Of a stretch of 64,000 nucleotides of DNA, positions 1 to 7,962 are shown piece by piece; positions within the stretch are counted from its first letter, which is position 1, and each line of letters opens with the position of its first letter. The notes beneath the pieces were generated by a model. It was not told the origin of the DNA. It did not search any database and worked only from the letters and a program-made list of their open reading frames with translations. The DNA comes from Aphanomyces cochlioides (lineage: Eukaryota > Oomycota > Saprolegniomycetes > Saprolegniales > Verrucalvaceae): assembly GCA_019828595.1 (NCBI GenBank), contig JAHQRK010000004.1, positions 1,364,001 through 1,428,000 of the forward strand, read 5' to 3'. The position numbers and the translations under genes were made by a program.

Positions 1-1449
1 CCATCCTCCTCTGTCCATGGCCTCCGTTTGATCAAAAAGGAGATCCTATTCATGCCGAAGAAGTCCGGTGGCTTAGGCCTGCACCATGCACTTGCTTTAT
101 GGCAACAACACAACCGCTCTGTCATGATCAGATGCATTCAAGCCATCACCACCCCACCCCGCAAGTCTGCCATGGCCGCCTGGATTACGCCGGGCTATAC
201 TCTCCTCGAGAAGGCTTTTCATCCATGGGGTTCCCCCCGAGATCTCCTCTTGGCGAATGGCTCTTCTGCATTCATCAGACAACTGTACAAGAATCCCAAT
301 ATCACTCCAATGTGGAAAGCCTTATTGAGTAGCTGGTTTGAATCCCGCTGGACTCCGTACGGCTGTCCAAATCACATCTCATCTTTGGATGTTCCCCTTT
401 GGCACAACTCGTATCTGCCTGGACTCGAAGACCTATACGATCAGTGCTCTACATCGACGCAAGACCAAGCCAATGTATTGGCTTCGCTTCACATCACGAA
501 GTTGTCGCATTTGTTGACTCCGTGTCAGCGAGTTTGGCCAGCTTCGATCTTGTTCGACAAAATCAACCGTGCCTGCCGCCAAGCCAATTTTGTCCCTCCA
601 ACGAAACAATGGATCTCAATCTTGGTGACCAAGTTATCACGATTGTTTGAGATTGTTTCTGAAGAGGATGCTCCCGTGTTCCACTTGCCGACGCCAAGCT
701 CTGAATGGATGGAATGGCACTGGATGATTCACCCTGACTCGAGTCCGATCTTGTTGGCGCTTGCGACTTCGAAATCGGCTAAGATCAGAGCTTCTCCAGC
801 TGCCAGCTCGTCCATTCTTCCTACCAAGCATCTCAACCTGCCATCCAACTTTTACGAAGACCCCAAGCGCCTTACCCAACTTGCCGCCTTCCTCCAACCC
901 GACCACATTCTCCCTCGATATGGAGAGTTCATTTTCAAGACCCTTCTCCGCGCCAACGCCATGCAATATCTGTTTCAGTACCAAGACCCCAAGCCGACGT
1001 GTGTCTTCTGTCGTGTCAATGAGACGTACGAGCATTTCCTGTTCTCTTGTGGATATGGTCAATCTGTTTGGTATTCCTTCAAGACAATCCAGCGACTGCT
1101 CGAGTGTTCCTTTCCGTCCACGTGTCTGGAAATGTTCTACGAGACGCCCAAGCCGTCCGATGGATACTACATCCGTGGCTATCTGAAGATCTGGCCGATT
1201 GTCCGAGCCTGCGTGTATTATCAAATATGGCTCCAACGTGCCGATCGCACCTTTCGACCCGACCTCACAGCGAAGAGTCCGATGGAAGTTGCCATTCATG
1301 CTGCCTCTTTGATCAAGCTACATCTACAACAGCTCCTGGTTGATCTCCCTCTCAAGAAGGGATACACCAAGGTATTCAATGTGCTCAAGCATCTATCTTC
1401 GGACCCCTGGTTACGTCAACACATCATTCCTGACAGCGTCGTTTCATGA
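1..1449 (+). CDS. LINE ORF2 C-terminal part (copy 1), cut by window edge
   Basis: The frame is open from base 1 to a TGA at 1447-1449. It matches residues 870-1351 of the full ORF2 in this window (7963-12018) almost residue for residue. It begins after the RT active site and contains the thumb/connection region and the C-terminal zinc finger (C-X2-C-X7-H-X4-C, about bases 990-1040). The zinc finger is a nucleic-acid-binding motif usual in L1/Tx1-type LINEs. No frameshift or stop is seen here, so whether this copy is complete depends on sequence to the left of the window. The in-frame TTG at 28 is not a credible start. One private difference from the other copies is Ala for Ser in the AM(S)AWITPGY stretch. 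Confidence 0.93.
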   Translation, partial: PSSSVHGLRLIKKEILFMPKKSGGLGLHHALALWQQHNRSVMIRCIQAITTPPRKSAMAAWITPGYTLLEKAFHPWGSPRDLLLANGSSAFIRQLYKNPNITPMWKALLSSWFESRWTPYGCPNHISSLDVPLWHNSYLPGLEDLYDQCSTSTQDQANVLASLHITKLSHLLTPCQRVWPASILFDKINRACRQANFVPPTKQWISILVTKLSRLFEIVSEEDAPVFHLPTPSSEWMEWHWMIHPDSSPILLALATSKSAKIRASPAASSSILPTKHLNLPSNFYEDPKRLTQLAAFLQPDHILPRYGEFIFKTLLRANAMQYLFQYQDPKPTCVFCRVNETYEHFLFSCGYGQSVWYSFKTIQRLLECSFPSTCLEMFYETPKPSDGYYIRGYLKIWPIVRACVYYQIWLQRADRTFRPDLTAKSPMEVAIHAASLIKLHLQQLLVDLPLKKGYTKVFNVLKHLSSDPWLRQHIIPDSVVS

Positions 1450-1598
1450 GTGAGCATGACGGCTCACCACTTCATCTCCTGTTCAATGACCACTTTGCCA
1501 TATTCTGTTTTCCAAGTTCTATTTATACAGTACGAGGCAAATTAGTAAGTCATTAGGGCCTTTGCTCAAAAATAAGGTTAATACAACTCATTTAACCA
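1450..1598 (+). other. LINE 3' UTR, copy 1
   Basis: This 149-bp segment between the ORF2 stop and the terminus TTTAACCA has the same length as at 4251-4399, 12019-12167 and (minus strand) 18327-18475. There is no poly(A) or microsatellite tail. Just after the stop is a small inverted repeat, GTGAGC-N6-GCTCAC. It is intact in copies 1 and 2 but loses an outer pair in copy 3. A conserved 3' end of this kind is where LINE reverse transcriptases commonly recognise their RNA (family knowledge); specific recognition here is inferred. Confidence 0.85.
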
Positions 1599-1611
1599 CA
1601 GACCATTGTGA
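1596..1611 (+). other. ORF1-derived filler at the 5' junction of copy 2
   Basis: Sixteen bases, CCACAGACCATTGTGA, sit between the 3' terminus of copy 1 and the ORF2 body of copy 2. They are identical to ORF1 bases 6241-6256, same strand. The first CCA is shared with the 3' terminus of copy 1 and the last A with the ORF2 body. This looks like a short template switch onto another element RNA at the end of cDNA synthesis. Confidence 0.65.
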
Positions 1612-4250
1612 GAAAGAGCTGTCGGCTCCCTTGCGCGCCAACGAGTTCTATCATGCTATTCGACACAGCAGTTCGAACTCAGCGCCAGGTCCCAACGCTC
1701 TGCCATTCGAAGTCCTCAAACTTGCACCTCACAAGTGGTCGTTGGTATTGGAGCTGCTATTCACACACCAGCTTTATTCTCACCCTCGCTTGACTCCCAT
1801 GCAACTTGTCAGTACGCTGGTGTTGCTGCACAAGAAAGGCCCCAAGTCACAAGCCAAGAACTATCGGCCCATTAGCCTACTCAACACGGATGTGAAAATC
1901 CTGACGAGTATTCTGGCTTATCGACTCCAGCGCCACATTCGACACATCATCCACCCGGACCAGCAAGGCTTTATCCGTCGAAGCAATATCCAAACCAATA
2001 TTGCACGACTGGATGACATGCTGCACCACATCAAACTACACAGTCCATCCTCGATGGTGGCACTGCTTGACTTTGAGAAAGCTTTTGATCGCGTGGACCA
2101 CGCGTACTTGCTCCGCGTCCTCCGTCACTATGGCTTTCCCGAAACCTTTGTTGACATGGTTCGCGTACTGTACTCGGGCCGCAAGTCTCGCATCTTGGTG
2201 AACGGCTTCTTGTCCAAGCCAGTTCACATCTCACGCGGTGTGTTGCAAGGTGATCCACTGTCGCCACTTCTGTTTGTGATCGCTTTGGAACCGATGTGCC
2301 AACTCCTACGGCAACACTCCAACTATGGCATCAAGTGTGGGGATCGCTACCACACTGGGAGTTACTTTGCCGACGACTCGCAACTCTATGCGGCAAATGA
2401 GACGTGCCTCCACCGGCAGCTTGCATTGGTTCAAATCTTTTGCGACAAGTCTGGTTTCCGACTCAACGTAGACAAGACCCAAATTCTGACCTACAGCCAG
2501 TTGAATGGGAACCTTGCCTCACTACAAGTTACTTCCGACAGTCCCGTGAAGGCTCTTGGTATCTTGGTTGCGCCGAATCTTTCTCCATTGGCACGTTTCA
2601 ATTACGTGTTTGAGAAGTTTGTGGCTCGCTTGTCTTTGTGGCTCTACAAGGCTCGAACCATGGCCGGAAAAGTCACTATCCTGCACAGCATATGTCTGCC
2701 TGTGTTATGGTACCAACTGGCTTTTGTCCCTGCCGACAAAGACCTGGCCAAAAAGATCGACAAGGCCATGCTTCAATTTATGCATGGTGAAGAAATCAAC
2801 CCATCCTCCTCTGTCCATGGCCTCCGTTTGATCAAAAAGGAGATCATATTCATGCCGAAGAAGTCCGGTGGCTTAGGCCTACACCATGCACTTGCTTTAT
2901 GGCAACAACACAACCGCTCTGTCATGATCAGATGCATTCAAGCCATCACCACCCCACCCCGCAAGTCTGCCATGTCCGCCTGGATTACGCCGGGCTATAC
3001 TCTCCTCGAGAAGGCTTTTCATCCATGGGGTTCCCCCCGAGATCTCCTCTTGGCAAATGGCTCTTCTGCATTCATCAGACAACTGTACAAGAATCCCAAT
3101 ATCACTCCAATGTGGAAAGCCTTATTGAGTAGCTGGTTTGAATCCCGCTGGACTCCGTACGGCTGTCCAAATCACATCTCATCTTTGGATGTTCCCCTTT
3201 GGCACAACTCGTATCTGCCTGGACTCGAAGACCTATACGATCAGTGCTCTACATCGACGCAAGACCAAGCCAATGTATTGGCTTCGCTTCACATCACGAA
3301 GTTGTCGCATTTGTTGACTCCGTGTCAGCGAGTTTGGCCAGCTTCGATCTTGTTCGACAAAATCAACCGTGCCTGCCGCCAAGCCAATTTTGTCCCTCCA
3401 ACGAAACAATGGATCTCAATCTTGGTGACCAAGTTATCACGATTGTTTGAGATTGTTTCTGAAGAGGATGCTCCCGTGTTCCACTTGCCGACGCCCAGCT
3501 CTGAATGGATGGAATGGCACTGGATAATTCACCCTGACTCGAGTCCGATCTTGTTGGCGCTTGCGACTTCGAAATCGGCTAAGATCAGAGCTTCTCCAGC
3601 TGTCAGCTCGTCCATTCTTCCTACCAAGCATCTCAACCTGCCATCCAACTTTTACGAAGACCCCAAGCGCCTTACCCAACTTGCCGCCTTCCTCCAACCC
3701 GACCACATTCTCCCTCGATATGGAGAGTTCATTTTCAAGACCCTTCTCCGCGCCAACGCCATGCAATATCTGTGTTCAGTACCAAGACCCCAAGCCGACG
3801 TGTGTCTTCTGTCGTGTCAATGAGACGTACGAGCATTTCCTGTTCTCTTGTGGATATGGTCAATCTGTTTGGTATTTCTTCAAGACAATCCAGCGACTGC
3901 TCGAGTGTTCCTTTCCGTCAACGTGTCTGGAAATGTTCTACGAGACGCCCAAGCCGTCCGATGGATACTACATCCGTGGCTATCTGAAGATCTGGCCGAT
4001 TGTCCGAGCCTGCGTGTATTATCAAATATGGCTCCAACGTGCCGATCGCACCTTTCGACCCGACCTCACAGCGAAGAGTCCGATGGAAGTTGCCATTCAT
4101 GCTGCCTCTTTGATCAAGCTACATCTACAACAGCTCCTGGTTGATCTCCCTCTCAAGAAGGGATACACCAAGGTATTCAATGTGCTCAAGCATCTATCTT
4201 CGGACCCCTGGTTACATCAACACGCCATTCCTGACAGCGTCGTTTCATGA
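1611..4250 (+). pseudogene. LINE ORF2 fragment with frameshift (copy 2)
   Basis: This corresponds to ORF2 residues 473-1351. It holds a complete RT domain: the NYRPISLLNTD motif, motif A DFEKAFDRV, motif B SRGVLQGDPLSP and motif C YFADDSQLY are all present. The EEP endonuclease is absent because of 5' truncation, and no genuine start codon precedes the frame. One extra base at about 3774 (TGTGTTCAG for TGTTTCAG) shifts the frame just before the zinc finger. The first frame ends at 3823, and the rest (FQYQDPKPTCVFC...) continues in another frame to the TGA at 4248-4250. At the conserved position where the intact ORF2 has Gly566, this copy has the usual Asp. Confidence 0.92.
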
Positions 4251-4399
4251 GTGAGCATGACGGCTCACCACTTCATCTCCTGTTCAATGACCACTTTGCC
4301 ATATTCTGTTTTCCAAGTTCTATTTATACAGGACGAGGCAAATTAGTAAGTCATTAGGGCCTTTGCTCAAAAATAAGGTTAATACAACTCATTTAACCA
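4251..4399 (+). other. LINE 3' UTR, copy 2
   Basis: It is 149 bp and nearly identical to the other copies. It ends in TTTAACCA at 4392-4399 and is followed at once by copy 3. Confidence 0.85.
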
Positions 4400-4781
4400 G
4401 CCACTGGAGGTCTGGCTACGTTGATACATCCTCACTCTCCTTTGAAGAACGCCACTCAAGTCCCTCATGACAACTCAGTGCTTCGTGGTCGTTATCTACA
4501 AGTGCGATGTACTCTGGGTCCACTGACAGTCGTTCTCCACAATATCTATGCGTCGGCAGCCTTCCAAGAACGAGCAAGTTACTTCGAAGAATTGCCACGC
4601 GACTTTCCTCCACATGCGCTCCACATTGTTGGAGGAGATTTCAACTGCACTCTCAACAAAGATTTGGATTCGTTGAGACCCAGTACCTCCACCATGGCCG
4701 GCACCCTTCAACTGGAACAATGGATGCACAGTTTGTCTCTGGTGGATCTCTTTCGCCGTCAAAACCCCGTGGTGGAGAACC
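4400..4781 (+). other. Self-derived 5' leader: ORF2 endonuclease fragment (copy 3)
   Basis: This duplicates bases 8233-8613 of ORF2 (residues about 91-217). It includes the NIYA and GGDFN parts of the EEP fold but not the N-terminal Asn/Glu or C-terminal Asp-His catalytic residues, so it cannot be an active nuclease. Three substitutions shared with the copy 4 leader (Pro to Ser in NIYAP, Ile to Phe in PRDIPP, and a silent change) separate both leaders from intact ORF2. The end of the leader differs from copy 4 (GTGGTGGAGAACC against GTGGCAAGAACC). The extra base puts the fragment in frame with the ORF1 leader at 4844. An ATG at 4694 lies in a CCACCATGG context. Confidence 0.85.
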
Positions 4782-4843
4782 AACTTCCGAATTTGCCTCG
4801 TACCCCTCAAGTCAAGAAGTTATCAAGTGCCGCCGCGCTCAAA
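4782..4843 (+). other. Short unique 5' region before ORF1 (copy 3)
   Basis: These 62 bases between the endonuclease-derived leader and the first good ORF1 ATG match only the equivalent place in copy 4 (12549-12610). The stretch is open in the frame of the 4844 ATG. I see no recognisable promoter motif. In many LINEs an internal promoter lies in the 5' UTR, so any such function would have to lie here or in the leader. Confidence 0.5.
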
Positions 4844-5284
4844 ATGTCCAACGCCAACAGCTGTTCCGAGCTCCGTGAGACCAACACTCACGGAGTCACC
4901 ATCATTCCAGGTATTGTATCACCTCACCCACTTTCGTCGTCCAATCAGGATGGCGGAAGTGGTGTGAGTAATGTCGCTACACCTAACCCTAGGGCCGAAG
5001 TGGAGGTCGAGTTCGACCCCAACAGCGTCTCTGGAGACCAATCTGCGTCTCGCTCCCCCAGCGCTTCACCTGGTGCTCCACTCGCCGGAGTTCCAGGGGG
5101 GGGGTCAACCTCAGTGGGTCAGTGGTTGACCCCCAGACCACTGTCGTTAACTTGTCTAGCGAAGCCCTCACTCAGGAGGGCGAACCACTGGGGCCTTGTG
5201 CCTGTGGTGGCTGCTTCCCTGGACTCCAATTGGAGTCGATCCCCAGTGAAGGCGGCGAGAAAACGGGGTCCATGCCAGCCCTAG
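4844..5284 (+). CDS. Probable N-terminal part of LINE ORF1 (frame-separated, copy 3)
   Basis: An ATG at 4844 with A at -3 opens a 146-codon frame beginning MSNANSCSEL. It is Ser/Pro/Gly-rich up to a run of nine G at 5096-5104 and looks like a disordered protein N-terminus. After the G run this frame becomes Arg/Leu/Trp-rich and stops at 5284. The -1 frame, which has no stop after 4992, instead leads directly into ORF1. The likely reading is that ORF1 really starts at 4844 and that one G is missing from the run, or that slippage occurs there. The alternative is that this is a separate upstream ORF. The same arrangement is present in copy 4 (12611-13051). Confidence 0.55.
   Translation: MSNANSCSELRETNTHGVTIIPGIVSPHPLSSSNQDGGSGVSNVATPNPRAEVEVEFDPNSVSGDQSASRSPSASPGAPLAGVPGGGSTSVGQWLTPRPLSLTCLAKPSLRRANHWGLVPVVAASLDSNWSRSPVKAARKRGPCQP
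5096..5104 (+). other. G9 homopolymer, candidate frameshift site in ORF1 (copy 3)
   Basis: Nine consecutive G lie at the point where the Ser/Pro/Gly-rich leader frame and the ORF1 frame overlap. A tenth G, or a -1 slip, would join 4844 to 7884 into one frame of about 1013 codons. The same G9 occurs in copy 4 at 12872-12880. Confidence 0.6.
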
Positions 5285-7884
5285 AGGCTACGAGGGCCCC
5301 CCCTATGGGCACACCCTGCGGTTCTGTCTACTTCCCCCCAGGGGCCTCTTCGGAGGGGCGGGGGCGGTATCCCGATTTGGGTTCTCGCCGGAGCAATGGT
5401 GTACCCCAGTCACCGTGCTGCGGGGATGGCATGGATTCCCCTTCTACCCCTGTCACTGGGGGTCTGGCCCCGGCCTTTCTCGTGACCAATGGGACTGAGC
5501 CAGCAGCCACCAACCGCGTCGCCCCCTGTGCTGAGCCTCCTAGAACGGGAGAGGAAGAAGAAAAATCTCAAGAGGACGTGGATATGGTCTCTGGAGACGC
5601 CGAGGGGAAGGATTCTACTGAAACCGAGGCCTTAACCGACGAGGGAAATACTCAAATTCACTCTGAGGTTGATGGGTCAGGCGACATTAACGGCCAAGCG
5701 AAGCCGTGTGATACTCTTGGAGAAGTTATTCACGAGGAACAATCGACAAACAATGACAATGACCAGTCAAATCAAGAGATTGTCGACAAATCCGTTGCTC
5801 AAGGAAATGGCGCTGTTGATCCTCCTACCGCGGCAGACAAAATACAAGGCGATCAAGAGCAACAAAACGCTGAAAAGGCCAATCCATGGACGCAAAAGGC
5901 TCCCGGCAAGGATTCAGCTTCGTCCAAGAAAGATTCCAAGCAAGGCAATGCCCCCAAAGGCGCGAAACATCACAACACTGGTGCTCATGCTATTGCCGAT
6001 GACGATATTGCGCGATGCGAGGCCATGGCGGACGCATTCTACAAAGACTCTGGTGACATGGACGCCTTCATTGAAAACATTTTGCTCACCCCCCAGTCCC
6101 AAGTGTACGAGCTCACAGTCAAGTTGGGCGAAGCCTACAAGGACTGGTCCGAAAAAGTCATCTGCGATCAATTTGTCAAGGAAAATCCTGGTTCGTTATG
6201 GGGCTCCAAATTTCCGAACATTTTGATCCACAAGAAGAACCCACAGACCATTGTGATCTCAAGTTACAACTTGTCTACGTGCGTGGAAATGGGAGGCACA
6301 ACGTTTCGACTTGGTGGCAAAGACTTCCTGGTTCCCAAGTTCTCGCGTTATGGCAACAACTACTACGTTACGTTCAACAAGGTCAGTCACCCTTCGATGG
6401 CCAAGGCAATTGTCAAGAAAATGGCTGCATTGACCAAGTCAGTGATAGCAGCATTCAACCCTACTGCTGGTCAGAACATCAAGTCGCCGCATTTGAGAGT
6501 CATTTTCAAGTCGCCTGCGCCTCCTGCAGTGCTGGTGCCAAAATCCGGCGACGCACTACGCGAAATCACCATTACGGATCCGTCGGGTCAGCCTTTTGTC
6601 GTCGTGTTTCAGCACAAGATCGCTGCTCTGAACAAGACATTGCCTCCGTCGATTGTTTCACGACGTGCAGAGGCCAAGGCTGAAAAAGCGAAGACAAAAG
6701 CGGCCAAGGCAGCGGCAAAATCTCCTCCGTCAGGAGAAAAAGAACCTGAACATGATGGAGACGATCATGATCAAGACCCTGGAACAAATGCGGAAGGCGA
6801 GGCCGACTCAACTGAGGCATCTGGAGATCGTCAAGATGAACAACCACAACCAACAGCTCCTTCTCATGGCTCTGATGTCGATATGTCTGGTGACAGCGAT
6901 CCCCCTAACAACAATGGACAAGACAAACAACAAGAAGATGTGGAAATGTCTACCAACGAATCGCCCGCTCTTGCTCCACCAAGTGAGCAGCCCAAGAACT
7001 CGCTGGACCTTCAATTGGTAACGGGCTACCGGTCTGGACCAGCTCCAAAACGTACTTTGCCTTCGTCCCCACGTTTGGATCCCCTGCCGACATCCAACCG
7101 TTTTCATATCCTCGAAGAAGACGACGTGGAACTCTCGTTTGAAGACTTTGCAGTGCCTCGAATTGTATTGGAAGATTCAAGTGCGCCACGCCCGAAAAAG
7201 ACCAAAGGCAAAGCGAAGAAACAACGACTTAACAAGTCTGCTGCAGCCCACCTCGAATTGGCGAAGAAGATCATTCGAGATAAGAAAGTCGAAGGCAGTA
7301 TCACCGAATGTCAACGCATTTTGCGAGATGACCCTCAGCTCGTTGCACATGCTATGTACGCACAAGATGAAGACCTCAGTTTGTTTCAGTCACTTGTTGC
7401 AACCAAGACTATTGAGCGCAAGATGGCTTTGTTAAAAGCTCAAGGCAAGCCTCACAACTACAAACATCACGTCAACTTCATGGCTCAATACAAGATTCAC
7501 CCGTCAGAAATCTTGGAAGAATTGACCACGGACATACCAGAGATCAAGCGCATCCTCTTTGCACTTGCTACGATTGACTTATTCCTCTCAAATCGGGCCC
7601 CAGACCTCTACACAAACTCGGAGGCACTGACTGTTCTATTGAACCAAGAAGCAACAAGATTGCCTGACACCAACTGCTTGACGGACTGGTCGCTGTTTGC
7701 TTTGATCGAAAACTTCAGCGACAATCTCGAGAAGTTCACTTTGCCGGCTCCCGTCTTGTCGGCCATCTCGATGCTCAAAAGCATCACCAACAATTACCAC
7801 ATCGACGAGCTCTGCAGCAAAGCTCGCCACTCCATGAACGCCGACGAAATTGATCCCCTCGATTTGGAGGACGATCAACTCTAA
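5272..7884 (+). CDS. LINE ORF1 protein (copy 3)
   Basis: The first ATG of this frame is at 5272 (870 codons). The frame is open back to 4993, so the true N-terminus may lie upstream through the G9 run. The order is: Gly/Pro-rich N-terminus; strongly acidic stretch (EEEEKSQEDVDMVSGD, near residues 93-110); structured core (about 243-460) with aromatic and basic residues, including FSRYGNNYYV and VVFQHKIAALNKTLPPS; Lys/Ala-rich segment (about 466-491); acidic Gln/Asp-rich linker; basic patch PKKTKGKAKKQRLNK (641-655), which resembles a nuclear localisation signal; and a helical C-terminus. No CCHC zinc knuckle is visible. LINE ORF1 proteins bind element RNA and form the RNP (family knowledge); here that role is inferred from position. 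The core resembles ORF1 of oomycete LINEs as I recall them, which I could not check. Confidence 0.8.
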   Translation: MPALEATRAPPMGTPCGSVYFPPGASSEGRGRYPDLGSRRSNGVPQSPCCGDGMDSPSTPVTGGLAPAFLVTNGTEPAATNRVAPCAEPPRTGEEEEKSQEDVDMVSGDAEGKDSTETEALTDEGNTQIHSEVDGSGDINGQAKPCDTLGEVIHEEQSTNNDNDQSNQEIVDKSVAQGNGAVDPPTAADKIQGDQEQQNAEKANPWTQKAPGKDSASSKKDSKQGNAPKGAKHHNTGAHAIADDDIARCEAMADAFYKDSGDMDAFIENILLTPQSQVYELTVKLGEAYKDWSEKVICDQFVKENPGSLWGSKFPNILIHKKNPQTIVISSYNLSTCVEMGGTTFRLGGKDFLVPKFSRYGNNYYVTFNKVSHPSMAKAIVKKMAALTKSVIAAFNPTAGQNIKSPHLRVIFKSPAPPAVLVPKSGDALREITITDPSGQPFVVVFQHKIAALNKTLPPSIVSRRAEAKAEKAKTKAAKAAAKSPPSGEKEPEHDGDDHDQDPGTNAEGEADSTEASGDRQDEQPQPTAPSHGSDVDMSGDSDPPNNNGQDKQQEDVEMSTNESPALAPPSEQPKNSLDLQLVTGYRSGPAPKRTLPSSPRLDPLPTSNRFHILEEDDVELSFEDFAVPRIVLEDSSAPRPKKTKGKAKKQRLNKSAAAHLELAKKIIRDKKVEGSITECQRILRDDPQLVAHAMYAQDEDLSLFQSLVATKTIERKMALLKAQGKPHNYKHHVNFMAQYKIHPSEILEELTTDIPEIKRILFALATIDLFLSNRAPDLYTNSEALTVLLNQEATRLPDTNCLTDWSLFALIENFSDNLEKFTLPAPVLSAISMLKSITNNYHIDELCSKARHSMNADEIDPLDLEDDQL

Positions 7885-7962
7885 GGCTTCTATCCCCTGC
7901 ATCAATCCATTTCAACCTCCCCTCTGACCCCTCCATTCTACTCATTTTCATCTGTACTCGTG
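7885..7962 (+). other. ORF1-ORF2 spacer (copy 3)
   Basis: This 78-nt, pyrimidine-rich spacer lies between the TAA of ORF1 and the ATG of ORF2. The two frames do not overlap and have no shared stop/start, so ORF2 would need reinitiation or another unconventional mode of translation. A second copy is at 15652-15729. The inverted insertion also starts inside this spacer, at 19328. Confidence 0.75.

Larger units (their letters stand above)
1..1598 (+). mobile_element. LINE copy 1 (3' portion, continues left of window)
   Basis: It consists of the ORF2 C-terminal part plus the 149-bp 3' UTR and ends at TTTAACCA (1591-1598). It is followed directly by copy 2 with no host DNA between. The 5' part lies outside the window. 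Confidence 0.9.
1599..4399 (+). mobile_element. LINE copy 2, 5'-truncated
   Basis: The body from 1611 matches the full element from position 9380 (ORF2 residue 473) through the 3' terminus TTTAACCA at 4399. It is preceded by a 12-13 nt stretch that matches ORF1, not ORF2 (see the filler entry). The whole endonuclease domain and ORF1 are missing. Heavy 5' truncation is the normal result of incomplete target-primed reverse transcription (TPRT). The copy starts directly against the 3' end of copy 1. Confidence 0.9.

Noticed and set aside
1450..1475. Stem-loop after the ORF2 stop as a transcription terminator
   Set aside because: It has only six base pairs, no T-run, is eroded in other copies and is not expected of a eukaryotic LINE. 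A role in RT recognition is possible but unsupported.
4984..4995. Telomere-like CCTAACCCTAGGG in the ORF1 leader, and TTAGGG in the 3' UTR
   Set aside because: These are isolated single occurrences inside coding or UTR sequence, not tandem telomeric repeats.
5122..5124. GTG at 5122 (and at 7960, 12889, 15727) as start codons
   Set aside because: This is eukaryotic DNA. ATG codons at 5272 or 4844, 7963, 13039 or 12611, and 15730 are the credible starts.
6667..6745. Lys/Ala-rich ORF1 segment as a histone-like or separate gene
   Set aside because: It is an internal low-complexity part of one continuous ORF1 frame.
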